Source: Promethearchaeota archaeon
GTDB lineage: Archaea; Asgardarchaeota; Lokiarchaeia; Sigyniarchaeales; SOKP01
NCBI GenBank assembly: GCA_019894885.1
Contig: JAGXNP010000011.1
Span: forward strand, 1-34,507
Direction of reading: 5' to 3'
Length of the DNA stretch: 34,507 nucleotides
A model generated the notes under the pieces. That model had not been told where the DNA came from. It searched no databases and saw nothing but the letters and a program-made list of their open reading frames with translations. Within the stretch, counting starts at the first letter, position 1. Each line of letters begins with the position of its first letter. Positions 18,718-27,742 of the stretch are shown here, one piece after another. A program made the position numbers and the translations under genes.

Positions 18718-19890
18718 ATGTTTGATGTCGTAATATCTGGAGCAGGCCCCGCTGGTTGTAGATGCGCTCAAGTTCTCGCTGAAAAAGGCTTTGAAGTTGC
18801 TTTAATTGAAAGAGATACAAATTGGAGAAAACCCTGTGGGGGCGCAGTAAGCTCACGTATTTTTAAATATTACCCTCAATTACGAAAATTAAATTATGCT
18901 CCAATCACGGGAATAACCATGTATTCTGGTGATTACCATGAATTATCTTATTCATGGAAAAATATTAGAGATTATTCGATAAATGTCGATCGCTTGGAAT
19001 TTGATAACTTTATAAGAGCAATTGCTGTAGACGCAGGAGCTCATCTATTCGATAAAAACCTTTCCGTTGACTTTATTACAAAAAATAATCGTAGGATTGG
19101 AATTAAAACAAAAATTCCCTCGGGAACAAAAGAATATTCGGGGAAAATTTTAATTGTCGCAGACGGTATGAGTTCAAAATTAGCCCCTAAATCTGGTTTG
19201 AAAGGAAAATGGAAAATCGATGAGATAGGATTATGTAAATGTGCTATCATGGTAGGAGAAAATTCTTTAGATAAGCACTCCATATCTCTGTTTTTTCGCG
19301 CATATAAGGGATATGGTTGGATATTTCCTTTAGATGAGAATCGATTTAACATAGGTTGCGGCACATGGTTAGATGAGAATCTTACAACTAACTTAAACCA
19401 AGCATTCGACGAGTTTTTAAATGATTCCCATATAAAGAAATTCTTTCCTATATCACAATACAAAGAAATCTGGAAAGGTGCATACCCAATTCCAGCGTTA
19501 GGAGTGAAAGAAAAATGTTTGTATGGAGAAACCATCATGATCATAGGTGATGCTGCTGGATTCGTGTCTCCAATTAGTGGGGAGGGCATACATCCTTGCG
19601 TAGTATCTGGGCAAACTGCTGCTGAAGTCGCTATTAACGCTTTGGAAACCGAAGATATATCCACGCAGAGCTTAAAAAAGTATAAGCAACATCCTAACAT
19701 TAAGAAAATGATCAGAAATTTTAAGATGAAAGTTTCTATGGTTGAATTTCTTTTTGAAAATAAAGGTCAGAATCTTTCAAAAATGTTTGAACTAGCAGGT
19801 ACAGATGATAAAATAAGAGAAGAAGTCATTAACATGTTTTTGTTTTCCATTCCACCATCTAAAGAATTGCTTTTAAAAATTCAAACTTAA
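18718..19890 (+). CDS. Geranylgeranyl reductase family FAD-dependent protein
   Basis: MFDVVISGAGPAGCRCAQVLAEKGFEVALIERD, KPCGGAVSSR, IIGDAAGFVSPISGEGIHPCVVSG. The ORF track starts at a TTG (18706); ATG at 18718 is preferred. Confidence 0.85.
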   Translation: MFDVVISGAGPAGCRCAQVLAEKGFEVALIERDTNWRKPCGGAVSSRIFKYYPQLRKLNYAPITGITMYSGDYHELSYSWKNIRDYSINVDRLEFDNFIRAIAVDAGAHLFDKNLSVDFITKNNRRIGIKTKIPSGTKEYSGKILIVADGMSSKLAPKSGLKGKWKIDEIGLCKCAIMVGENSLDKHSISLFFRAYKGYGWIFPLDENRFNIGCGTWLDENLTTNLNQAFDEFLNDSHIKKFFPISQYKEIWKGAYPIPALGVKEKCLYGETIMIIGDAAGFVSPISGEGIHPCVVSGQTAAEVAINALETEDISTQSLKKYKQHPNIKKMIRNFKMKVSMVEFLFENKGQNLSKMFELAGTDDKIREEVINMFLFSIPPSKELLLKIQT

Positions 19891-20025
19891 ATTTATAGCA
19901 TTTGTTATTTCGCAATTTTTCTTAGATATTTTTTTTAAAAATAATTTATAAATGATCGAGAATAGATATATATACATTTTTGGTAATTATACAAAAATGT
20001 GAAATGTATTAAGAGGTGAAATTAA

Positions 20026-20346
20026 ATGGTAATAGTTATTATGAGATTAATTCAAAGAGTAGCAAATGGTAAATGGAATGAATTAGAAGAGATTGATAAA
20101 AAATTCAATGAAATTGAGGATGGAATAGGTTATCCTCCAAAAAAACGATACCGTAGTCTATCGGGGGCTTACGATAATAATGTAGTTATTGTTGAAAGAG
20201 AGTGGCAAAGTTTATCAAAAATGGAAAAACTGATGACAAAAGCTTTCTTAGATCCTGAATTTACTAAATTAGAAAAAAAATTAGAATCAATTATCGAATG
20301 GCAAAAAACAGAATTGTATGTACCTCATCCAGCATTTCCTGAATAA
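20026..20346 (+). CDS. Small protein, possibly NIPSNAP/dimeric alpha-beta barrel-like
   Basis: 106-aa ORF preceded by AAGAGGTGAAATT (Shine-Dalgarno-like GAGGTG) and an AT-rich promoter region. Family call is from overall pattern only. Confidence 0.55.
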   Translation: MVIVIMRLIQRVANGKWNELEEIDKKFNEIEDGIGYPPKKRYRSLSGAYDNNVVIVEREWQSLSKMEKLMTKAFLDPEFTKLEKKLESIIEWQKTELYVPHPAFPE

Positions 20347-20372
20347 ATAATATTTTTAAGACTTCGGTTTTC

Positions 20373-20386
20373 CTTCTTTTTTTTTT
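20373..20386 (+). terminator. T-rich tract, candidate archaeal-type terminator
   Basis: CTTC followed by ten T residues about 30 nt after the stop codon of the 20026-20346 gene. Confidence 0.4.
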
Positions 20387-20442
20387 ATTATTAGATGAAA
20401 TAATGTTTAAAGGGCTTCTTATATTCTTCAAAATAAGGTACA

Positions 20443-21051
20443 ATGGAAAAACTAAAGACGTATATCCTTAATACATATAATTTGGTACCAGCACCAATTT
20501 ATGGATTGCTATCAGCCGTAGTAGGTTTAAGTGGAGATATTATAGCTATTTTGCTCTTCCAAGAATATAATTTAAATTACATGATAAGTGCTTTAGGAGC
20601 AGGTCCAGGTGCATTGTATTTCAATATCGGAACAATTTTATCTGGTATATTTGCCTTACTTTTCTATTTACATATGGTAAAGGTTATTGGAAAAGAAAAC
20701 GCTGATCCAAAATTGGAAAAAGTAGGTCGTTTTTTCGCTATTAATTCCTGCATCTTTTTTTCATTAGTTGGTGTTTTTCCCTCCTCAAGAATTATGATAA
20801 TTTTCGTTCTTCATGGAACTTTTGCTTTAATTAGTTGGTTGAGTGCTATTATATATTTAAGCATTTTTAGTAAATTAATTTTTAAAAACAAGGTCATTCC
20901 GAAATTCTTTGGCTACTTAGCACTAATAACCGTGGGAACAATAATTGTGTTCTTATTAACTTGGATACCTTTAATAGAATGGATTATGGCAATATTAGTT
21001 ACATTATGGATAACTTTGCCCTCTATATATATGCTCTACCGTAAGATTTAG
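20443..21051 (+). CDS. DUF998-like multi-pass membrane protein
   Basis: Several hydrophobic helices; layout (ISALGAGPGALYFNIGTILSGIFALLFY ... GVFPSSRIMIIFVLHGTFALISW) resembles DUF998. Confidence 0.65.
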   Translation: MEKLKTYILNTYNLVPAPIYGLLSAVVGLSGDIIAILLFQEYNLNYMISALGAGPGALYFNIGTILSGIFALLFYLHMVKVIGKENADPKLEKVGRFFAINSCIFFSLVGVFPSSRIMIIFVLHGTFALISWLSAIIYLSIFSKLIFKNKVIPKFFGYLALITVGTIIVFLLTWIPLIEWIMAILVTLWITLPSIYMLYRKI

Positions 21052-21126
21052 ACCCACTTCTCACTTTTTCCTTATAATTTTAGGTTTTAAGAGAGTTTTA
21101 ATGCGATATTTAATAAGATAAAGATA

Positions 21127-22065
21127 ATGCCCGAATTGATTGGATACATTTTAACACTTGATGCCTTATTCACATGGGGAATCGCTTCGTTAGTATATAA
21201 ATTTAGTTTAGGGAAAATTGAATCAAAACCAAGCTTACTTTTTCGCCTAATTTTTGTTTCATGTACAACATTTCTCCTTTCTCTTTTATTTGGTTCATTT
21301 TCATCTATTTTTTTATTGAGTACCCAAAATTTAACAACATATTTAGTTGCTTGTGTAATTTCCGGTTTATCGGTTACAATTGGAGATTTATTATATTTCA
21401 TTTCTTTAGAAAAAATTGACGCCTCCCGCGCGTTTCCCCTAACTCAATTAAGCTTAATATTTGTGTATCCCTTTGGTTTTATTTTGTTTGGAGATGAACT
21501 AAAAATTTCTATACTTATAGGGGGATTTCTGATTCTATCCAGCGTTTTCTTCCTAAGTTCTAAAGATAAATCTGAAAATGACGAAAAAAGTTCTGAAAAA
21601 GAAAAAAAGGAGTCAAAAAATTTGGCTCTTGGTATTTTGCTAGCAGTTGGAGCCGCAGTTCTCTGGGGGCTTTCCATCGTAGCATTTAATTATGTTACAG
21701 AATTTATTTCTAATGATGTTTTCACCACTAATTTTGTCAGGGTTTTTTTCGGCGCTATTTTTTTCTTAATTATAGGAATTTTTCATAAAGATTTTTACTC
21801 TGGTTTTACAAGGTCTAATAGAAAGAACATAAAATATTTTATATTTGTTGGAATAGCAGGAGCTCTGTCCTTAGGATTAGCAGATACCTTATTTTATAAA
21901 GCAGCGGAAATTAATGGTTTAGTTTTAACATCGACGTTTACTGCTAATACGCCAATGGTTCAACAAATTTTATCAATCTTTATTTTGAAAGAAAAATTTC
22001 GTAAGAGATTTATATTTGCTGTCGGATTAATAATTATTGGCAATTACATCATTATATTTTTATAA
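21127..22065 (+). CDS. EamA/DMT family transporter
   Basis: About ten hydrophobic segments in two repeats, each ending in the FILFGDELKISILIGGFLI / IFILKEKFRKRFIFAVGLIIIGNYII pattern typical of EamA. Confidence 0.85.
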   Translation: MPELIGYILTLDALFTWGIASLVYKFSLGKIESKPSLLFRLIFVSCTTFLLSLLFGSFSSIFLLSTQNLTTYLVACVISGLSVTIGDLLYFISLEKIDASRAFPLTQLSLIFVYPFGFILFGDELKISILIGGFLILSSVFFLSSKDKSENDEKSSEKEKKESKNLALGILLAVGAAVLWGLSIVAFNYVTEFISNDVFTTNFVRVFFGAIFFLIIGIFHKDFYSGFTRSNRKNIKYFIFVGIAGALSLGLADTLFYKAAEINGLVLTSTFTANTPMVQQILSIFILKEKFRKRFIFAVGLIIIGNYIIIFL

Positions 22066-22092
22066 ACTTCATTAATCTTAGTAAGAATTATT

Positions 22093-23121
22093 ATGATTAG
22101 AGTCGAAGTAACAGTATTAACCAATAATATTGTTTTACCTTTTCAAAATTTACGAGAAAATCACTTTCTGGATTTTATCGAATTAAATAAATTATTTGCG
22201 TCAAAATCACTAGCTGAACACGGATTAGGCTTTTTAATTAATGTTTATGATGTCGTAGAGTTAGATCAACCTAATAATTATAAATTAATTAAAAAAATTG
22301 TGTTTGATACCGGAGGTACAAATCTTACATATTTGCATAATATAGATGTTCGAGGATACCCATTATACGATGTAGATTGCATTGTATTGTCACATTGGCA
22401 TTATGATCATTCTGGGGGATTAATCAAAATATTAGAACGAATAGATAAGAAAGTTCCAATTATAAGTCATGAGAGTGCTAAGTTCGAGAGATTTTTTAAG
22501 CGAGTTAGAAATTTAAAAAACGAAGATTTGATGGGAAAAAAGAGGATAGATCTCTTACCTCTGCTCTCATCTTCAAAAATCGTCAGTCAGGAACCAATAA
22601 ATATAGAGCTTGTTAAAAATTTAAAAGGTCAGATCCACTTTACAAAGGAACCTTATGAAATCCTCAATATCGAAGGTCTTAAAATAGTTACTAGCGGAGA
22701 AATTCCTAGAAATCACACAGAAGAAGATTTTAATAACTTTTTTTCGCTTCAAGCAGGAATTCTTAATGTTGATAAAATTTTAGACGATAAATGCTTGATT
22801 TTAGAGTTTGAGGAAAATATCGTTTTGCTTAATGGATGTTGTCACTCAGGTTTAATGAATATATTAGATTATGTTAGAAGTTATTCAGATAAACCAATAA
22901 GTCATATTATAGGGGGATTTCATATGGCAGGCTCATCTGATAAAAGGATAAATATTACATTAGAATACTTGGACTCGCTAGAAATGCTCAATAATATCCT
23001 TTATCTCTTTCCAATTCATTGTAGCGGCGAGAGATTTATTGAAATGGCTAATAGTACTATTTACGGTAGAATTAAGGCATTCAATCCAAGTGTAGGGACG
23101 ACTTTTTATTTTTCAAAATAA
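22093..23121 (+). CDS. Metallo-beta-lactamase fold hydrolase, dihydropterin-aminobenzene-phosphate synthase-like (COG1237-like)
   Basis: AEHGLGFLINV, VLSHWHYDHSGGL, NGCCHSGLMNI, HIIGGFHM motifs. Confidence 0.83.
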   Translation: MIRVEVTVLTNNIVLPFQNLRENHFLDFIELNKLFASKSLAEHGLGFLINVYDVVELDQPNNYKLIKKIVFDTGGTNLTYLHNIDVRGYPLYDVDCIVLSHWHYDHSGGLIKILERIDKKVPIISHESAKFERFFKRVRNLKNEDLMGKKRIDLLPLLSSSKIVSQEPINIELVKNLKGQIHFTKEPYEILNIEGLKIVTSGEIPRNHTEEDFNNFFSLQAGILNVDKILDDKCLILEFEENIVLLNGCCHSGLMNILDYVRSYSDKPISHIIGGFHMAGSSDKRINITLEYLDSLEMLNNILYLFPIHCSGERFIEMANSTIYGRIKAFNPSVGTTFYFSK

Positions 23122-23250
23122 ATTAAATGAATTAAGTTACTTAAATCTAAGCAAAAATGCATAGGATACCACAGTATCGATTGGGACTCGAAAATTTAAT
23201 AAATTTAGCTATATTACCTTGATATAATTAGAAACGGAACTTGAGACGCT

Positions 23251-23784
23251 GTGAGAAAGATCAAAGAAGATATAAAAATTAACCCTAAATTAGTTGTTTT
23301 TGGTACCATAAGTCTATTTCTTATAATATTAGCTGTTTTTATTCCGTTTGATTCAATCATAGTGCTAGTGATTTTTATTTTAATAACTTTAATGAGTTCA
23401 TCACTAGTTAATATAATTTTTAATCTTGCGCCGAAATTTATGAGTTTTTCTGAAAGGCTTACAAATCTTTTGTATTCATTCGTTATGTTTCTATTTACTT
23501 CGGTACTAGTAATGTTTACCATAGCAAAACCCATGTATAGCAAAATAGTAGTAATGAACACCTTAATAATAAGTATTTTCATATTAGGGGGTATATATAT
23601 TATACTGGGATTAATAAACAACGGTTTCCCTAAATGGTTTCGCCTATCTAATTTAATTTTAGGCTTACTTACTTTACTACTATCACTTAATGCTCTTACA
23701 TTCCCTTTATTAGTATATTTGTATCTAACGATTATCATAACCACTCTATTGATTATTACGAAGACTCTTGATGTAAAATCCTAA
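23251..23784 (+). CDS. Multi-pass membrane protein of unknown function
   Basis: 177-aa highly hydrophobic ORF with GTG start and about five to six predicted helices. Confidence 0.6.
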   Translation: MRKIKEDIKINPKLVVFGTISLFLIILAVFIPFDSIIVLVIFILITLMSSSLVNIIFNLAPKFMSFSERLTNLLYSFVMFLFTSVLVMFTIAKPMYSKIVVMNTLIISIFILGGIYIILGLINNGFPKWFRLSNLILGLLTLLLSLNALTFPLLVYLYLTIIITTLLIITKTLDVKS

Positions 23785-23816
23785 AGTTAAAAAATAATCG
23801 ATAACAAAAGTTAAAA

Positions 23817-24114
23817 GGCTTTTTATGGGGTCTTTCCATAGTAGCATATAATCAGGTAAGAATTATTTCCAATGATGTATTCGCCACTAATTTTGTAAAG
23901 AATAGCCACAGCATTATCCTTGGAGTTAGCAGATACTTTATTTTGTAAAGCAGCGGAAATTAATGGTTTAGTTTTAACACCAACCTTTACTGCTAATACA
24001 CCAATGGTTCAACAAATTTTATCTATCTTTATTTTGAAAGAAAAATTTCGTAAAAGATTTATTCTTGCTGTTGGATTAATAATTATTGGCAATTACATCA
24101 TTTTATTTCTATAA
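23817..24114 (+). pseudogene. Decayed partial duplicate of the EamA/DMT transporter gene at 21127-22065
   Basis: TATGGGGTCTTTCCATAGTAGCATATAAT...ATTTCCAATGATGTATTCGCCACTAATTTTGT matches the parent near 21663-21737. After about 110 nt missing relative to the parent, GCAGATACTTTATTTTGTAAAGCAGCGGAAATTAATGGTTTAGTTTTAACA... matches the parent to its stop codon. The residual 64-aa ORF is nearly identical to the parent C-terminus. Confidence 0.88.
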
Positions 24115-24272
24115 AATGATTTTTATCAAAAAGTTAATCAATAGGAAATTTTAAAAAATTTTAAAATTTGGACTGTTTAAATTATGATTGTATTTTTAGC
24201 TTTTAATGAATTAACAAATTAAATAATAAAAGATATAAAGATACTTATCAATAAAATTATTGATGATTATTT

Positions 24273-24923
24273 ATGAATGTACGGTCATTAATGAATAAAC
24301 AAAAACTACTTGTTGATGATTTTATATCTGTAATTCTGATAATAATTATATTATTTCTAGCCATCTTTAATCATTTATTAATTATTATGTCAATTGCAGT
24401 GTATCCTTTATTTACTCTAATATTCTATGGATTATATAGAGCTTACAGGAGTATTTTTGATAAAAAATTAAATTTTATACTTAGAGTATTAAATTTATGT
24501 CTTGGAATAGTATGTATTATTATTTCGAGTTATACACTAAATATAATTTTCACGCAACCTAAAATGACTGCGAGCTTTATTATATATCTCTTAAGCATGC
24601 CTATTTTTCTTGTAGGACTTGCTGGATTATTAAAGGGAACAATTGTTAATGTATATTCTCCTCATTTTCGGTTTTTAAATATACTAATCGGTGCAATCAC
24701 TGTACTTTTTACTGTTATCGCTATTATTTTTGCGGAAACAGGATATATATTTCATTTTTTCACTTTATTAACTACTTTGACATTCAACGGGATATTAAGA
24801 GCGGCTTTATATTTGAGTGAATATGGATTATCACTAAAAAGTATTAAAAATTTAAAACTTGTTTGGTTCATCATGGATTCACTACAGTTATATCAACAAG
24901 AGGAGAATCAAATTCAACCATAA
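24273..24923 (+). CDS. Multi-pass membrane protein of unknown function
   Basis: 216-aa ORF with about six hydrophobic segments and a basic N-terminus. Confidence 0.6.
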   Translation: MNVRSLMNKQKLLVDDFISVILIIIILFLAIFNHLLIIMSIAVYPLFTLIFYGLYRAYRSIFDKKLNFILRVLNLCLGIVCIIISSYTLNIIFTQPKMTASFIIYLLSMPIFLVGLAGLLKGTIVNVYSPHFRFLNILIGAITVLFTVIAIIFAETGYIFHFFTLLTTLTFNGILRAALYLSEYGLSLKSIKNLKLVWFIMDSLQLYQQEENQIQP

Positions 24924-25048
24924 AGTAAAATCTCAAGAATTTTTCATCCTAAACTTAAGGTTTCAGTATAAAAAAGATATCATAATTTTTTATTAATACA
25001 TAATTATACAATTTAAAAAATAATTAATTCAAGGCTTTTGGTAAAAAT

Positions 25049-26161
25049 ATGTCAGAAATTCATTTTAATAAAGAAAAAGGCTCTCAAATAAAATTATTCA
25101 CCCCAGGACCAATTAATATTCCTGAAAGGATACTAAAAGAAATGGCAAAACCAAACGACACCCATAGATCAAAACCATACGCAGAGATGCATCAACTTGT
25201 TGAAGAAGGACTAAAGAAAATTTTGTACACATCTAACACTTGCTTAATATCTACTTCGAGCGCTACAGGATTAATGGAAGCTTGTGTAAGAAATTTAGTC
25301 AAAAACGACGAAAAAGTTCTATTTCTTTCAATTGGTGCGTTTGGAGATCGATGGTATAAAATTGGTGTCACAAATGGGAAGAATTCTGTAAAGGAGGGCG
25401 TTGAATGGGGTAAAGCAATAACTCCTGAAGTTGTCCAAGATGTTTTAAGCAAAGATAAATATGCCGTAGTTTGCATTCAATCTAATGAGACATCCACAGG
25501 AGTTTATAATCCACTCGATGAAGTTATTCCTATTATTAAAGATTCTGGGGCTCTTGTATGCGTTGATGCGACTTCCTCCATGGCTGGTATAAAAATTGAT
25601 GTGGATAAGTTGAAAATTGATATATGCTTAGCTTCAGTTCAAAAAGCTTTCACAATCCCACCAGGATTAGCAGTGTGTTCCATATCTCAAGCAGCTATTG
25701 AAAAAGTTCCACAAGTTAAGAATAGAGGATTTTACTTTGATTTCAGTGATCTACTAAAACGAGCTGAGAAGCATCAAACACCGACTACGCCACCCATTCC
25801 ACAAATTAGGGCTTTAGCAGCTCAAATTGATTATATCTTGAATCAGGAAGGATTAGAAAATAGATTTGAAAGACATGCACAATTAGGTAAACGAACAAGG
25901 GAATGGGCAAAAGATACTAATTTTGAAATGTTTCCAGAAAAAGGATACGAATCAGATACTGTCTCTACTATGAGAAATTCTTTAAATATCGACATTGAGA
26001 AGATGGTGAGCTTATTACTTGAAAAAGGGTATCGCATTGTTAACGGTTATGGAGATTTGAAAAATAAGACCTTCCGAATTGGCCACATGGGTGAAGTTAC
26101 AGTAAAAGAGCTAGAAGAAATGTTAAGCGTTCTAACAGATATCGTATCTAATTTAAGATGA
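25049..26161 (+). CDS. Class V aminotransferase (serine-pyruvate/alanine-glyoxylate or SerC-like)
   Basis: KLFTPGPINIPERILKEMAKPNDTHRS, CVDATSSMAGIKIDVDKLKIDICLASVQKAFTIPPGLAVCSIS (PLP Lys region). Confidence 0.87.
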   Translation: MSEIHFNKEKGSQIKLFTPGPINIPERILKEMAKPNDTHRSKPYAEMHQLVEEGLKKILYTSNTCLISTSSATGLMEACVRNLVKNDEKVLFLSIGAFGDRWYKIGVTNGKNSVKEGVEWGKAITPEVVQDVLSKDKYAVVCIQSNETSTGVYNPLDEVIPIIKDSGALVCVDATSSMAGIKIDVDKLKIDICLASVQKAFTIPPGLAVCSISQAAIEKVPQVKNRGFYFDFSDLLKRAEKHQTPTTPPIPQIRALAAQIDYILNQEGLENRFERHAQLGKRTREWAKDTNFEMFPEKGYESDTVSTMRNSLNIDIEKMVSLLLEKGYRIVNGYGDLKNKTFRIGHMGEVTVKELEEMLSVLTDIVSNLR

Positions 26162-26221
26162 ACAAAGTGAAATGAATATAACAAATAAATCTAATTCTTT
26201 ATTTTTTCTCTTTACAAAAAG

Positions 26222-26653
26222 TTGAATAAAATGAAAACCCATAGTTTGGAAAGCCTTAGAGGTAGTTCATACAATGAGCATTTTATTAAGGAAATTCTTT
26301 CAAGATTTGATTTTGTATCTTCAATTTTGTTAACAATAACTGGCGTTGTATTATTGTATTTTGCTCCCTTTTTAGGATACTTAATTCGAACGATTGCCAG
26401 CGATGTTGGTTATGGAAGTGCTAAATTATTTTATTTCGTTGTAGCAGATTTCGAATTTTTCTTGATTTTAGGGTTAATTTTTTTACTTTTAAACGGAATG
26501 CTCCTTTTTCTGGCGGGATTAGGGTTCTTAAAGTTTAGAAAGTGGAGTATAAAAATACATTATCTAAGTTGGATAATGGTTCTATTAATTTTTCCTATTG
26601 GAACCTTGTACGGCGCCTTTACTTTTTGGATGTCTTCTAAAGTAAATCAATAA
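26222..26653 (+). CDS. Membrane protein of unknown function
   Basis: 143-aa ORF with three to four hydrophobic segments between the aminotransferase and serA-like genes. Start could be TTG 26222 or ATG 26231. Confidence 0.6.
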   Translation: MNKMKTHSLESLRGSSYNEHFIKEILSRFDFVSSILLTITGVVLLYFAPFLGYLIRTIASDVGYGSAKLFYFVVADFEFFLILGLIFLLLNGMLLFLAGLGFLKFRKWSIKIHYLSWIMVLLIFPIGTLYGAFTFWMSSKVNQ

Positions 26654-26747
26654 AAGCTAATGATTTTATGATTTACTGAAACCACCGAAAATTCTTTTAT
26701 ATATTAGTTGATTAGAAATATTATTCTATTAATTAATATCATAAGAA

Positions 26748-27695
26748 GTGAATTGTTTGAAAATTTTAATAAGCGATAAGTTACAAGAAGAAGGAATTAA
26801 GATACTTCAAGATAATGGGTTTAATGTCGTCACGGATTTCGAGATAACTAACGAACAGCTAAAGAAAGAAATTGGCAACTACGATGGAATTGTAATTCGC
26901 TCCCGAACCAAATTAACTGCAGATGTTTTGGAAAACGCAAAAAATCTTAAAGCTATTGGGAGAGCTGGAGTAGGGTTAGACAATGTAGATAGAAAGAAAG
27001 CTGCAGAATTAAAAATAGAAGTCTTAAACACACCAGATGCGCCTTCTGTTTCTGTCGCAGAATTAGCGCTAGGTTTTATGTTTTCTTTAGCTCGACACAT
27101 CTCGAATGCTGATCGAACCATGCATCTTGGAGAATGGAATAAAAATCAATACCTGGGGTATACTTTAAAAGGGAAGAAACTGGGGTTGATCGGATTTGGA
27201 AACATAGCGAAAGAATTGGCTAAGAGAGCAGTAGCCCTAGACATGGAAGTGGGAATATTTTCAAGATTTAGCAAAGGACCAGAGGCTGTGGAAGAAGCAA
27301 AAAACATCGGATGTAAGATTTATTCTTCCATTGAGGCATTACTCCAAGAAGCACAAATTATATCTTTACATCTCCCCGCAACAGCTCAGACAGAGAACAT
27401 TATTAATGCAACAAACATAAAACTGATGAAAAAAGATTCTATTCTTATTAATACTGCCAGAGGAAAGCTCATTGACGATAAGGCTCTAATAAAAGCATTA
27501 GAAAATAAAGATATAGGTGGTGCAGCGTTAGATGTTTATAGAGAAGAACCATTGAAAGATATGGAACTAAGTCAATGCAAGGGAAATTTAATTCTTACTC
27601 CCCATATCGGAGCGCAGACTGAGGAAACGCAAGTAGATGCCGCCATTAAAATTGCGGAAAAAATGTCAAGCTTCTTAAGTAATCTCCAAAGTTAA
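26748..27695 (+). CDS. serA: D-3-phosphoglycerate dehydrogenase (short form, no ACT domain)
   Basis: ILISDKLQEEGIKIL, VIRSRTKLTADVLENAKNLKAIGRAGVGLDNVD, GKKLGLIGFGNIAKELAKRA, ILINTARGKLID, LILTPHIGAQTEE. GTG start, or TTG at 26757. Confidence 0.85.
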   Translation: MNCLKILISDKLQEEGIKILQDNGFNVVTDFEITNEQLKKEIGNYDGIVIRSRTKLTADVLENAKNLKAIGRAGVGLDNVDRKKAAELKIEVLNTPDAPSVSVAELALGFMFSLARHISNADRTMHLGEWNKNQYLGYTLKGKKLGLIGFGNIAKELAKRAVALDMEVGIFSRFSKGPEAVEEAKNIGCKIYSSIEALLQEAQIISLHLPATAQTENIINATNIKLMKKDSILINTARGKLIDDKALIKALENKDIGGAALDVYREEPLKDMELSQCKGNLILTPHIGAQTEETQVDAAIKIAEKMSSFLSNLQS

Positions 27696-27742
27696 ATTTT
27701 TGATTTTATTTTGGTTTTTTTATATCATAATGATGAATCTCA

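Noticed and set aside
19041-19700. 219-aa minus-strand ORF
   Set aside because: Fully antisense to the strongly supported geranylgeranyl-reductase-family gene; translation has no recognisable domain.
23214-23744. 176-aa minus-strand ORF
   Set aside because: Antisense shadow of the 23251-23784 membrane protein. Composition is basic and low-complexity as expected for the complement of a hydrophobic gene.
23920-24114. 64-aa ORF as an independent small membrane protein gene
   Set aside because: Its sequence is the C-terminus of the DMT transporter at 21127-22065, and the upstream remnant is out of frame and deleted, so it is better treated as a pseudogene fragment.
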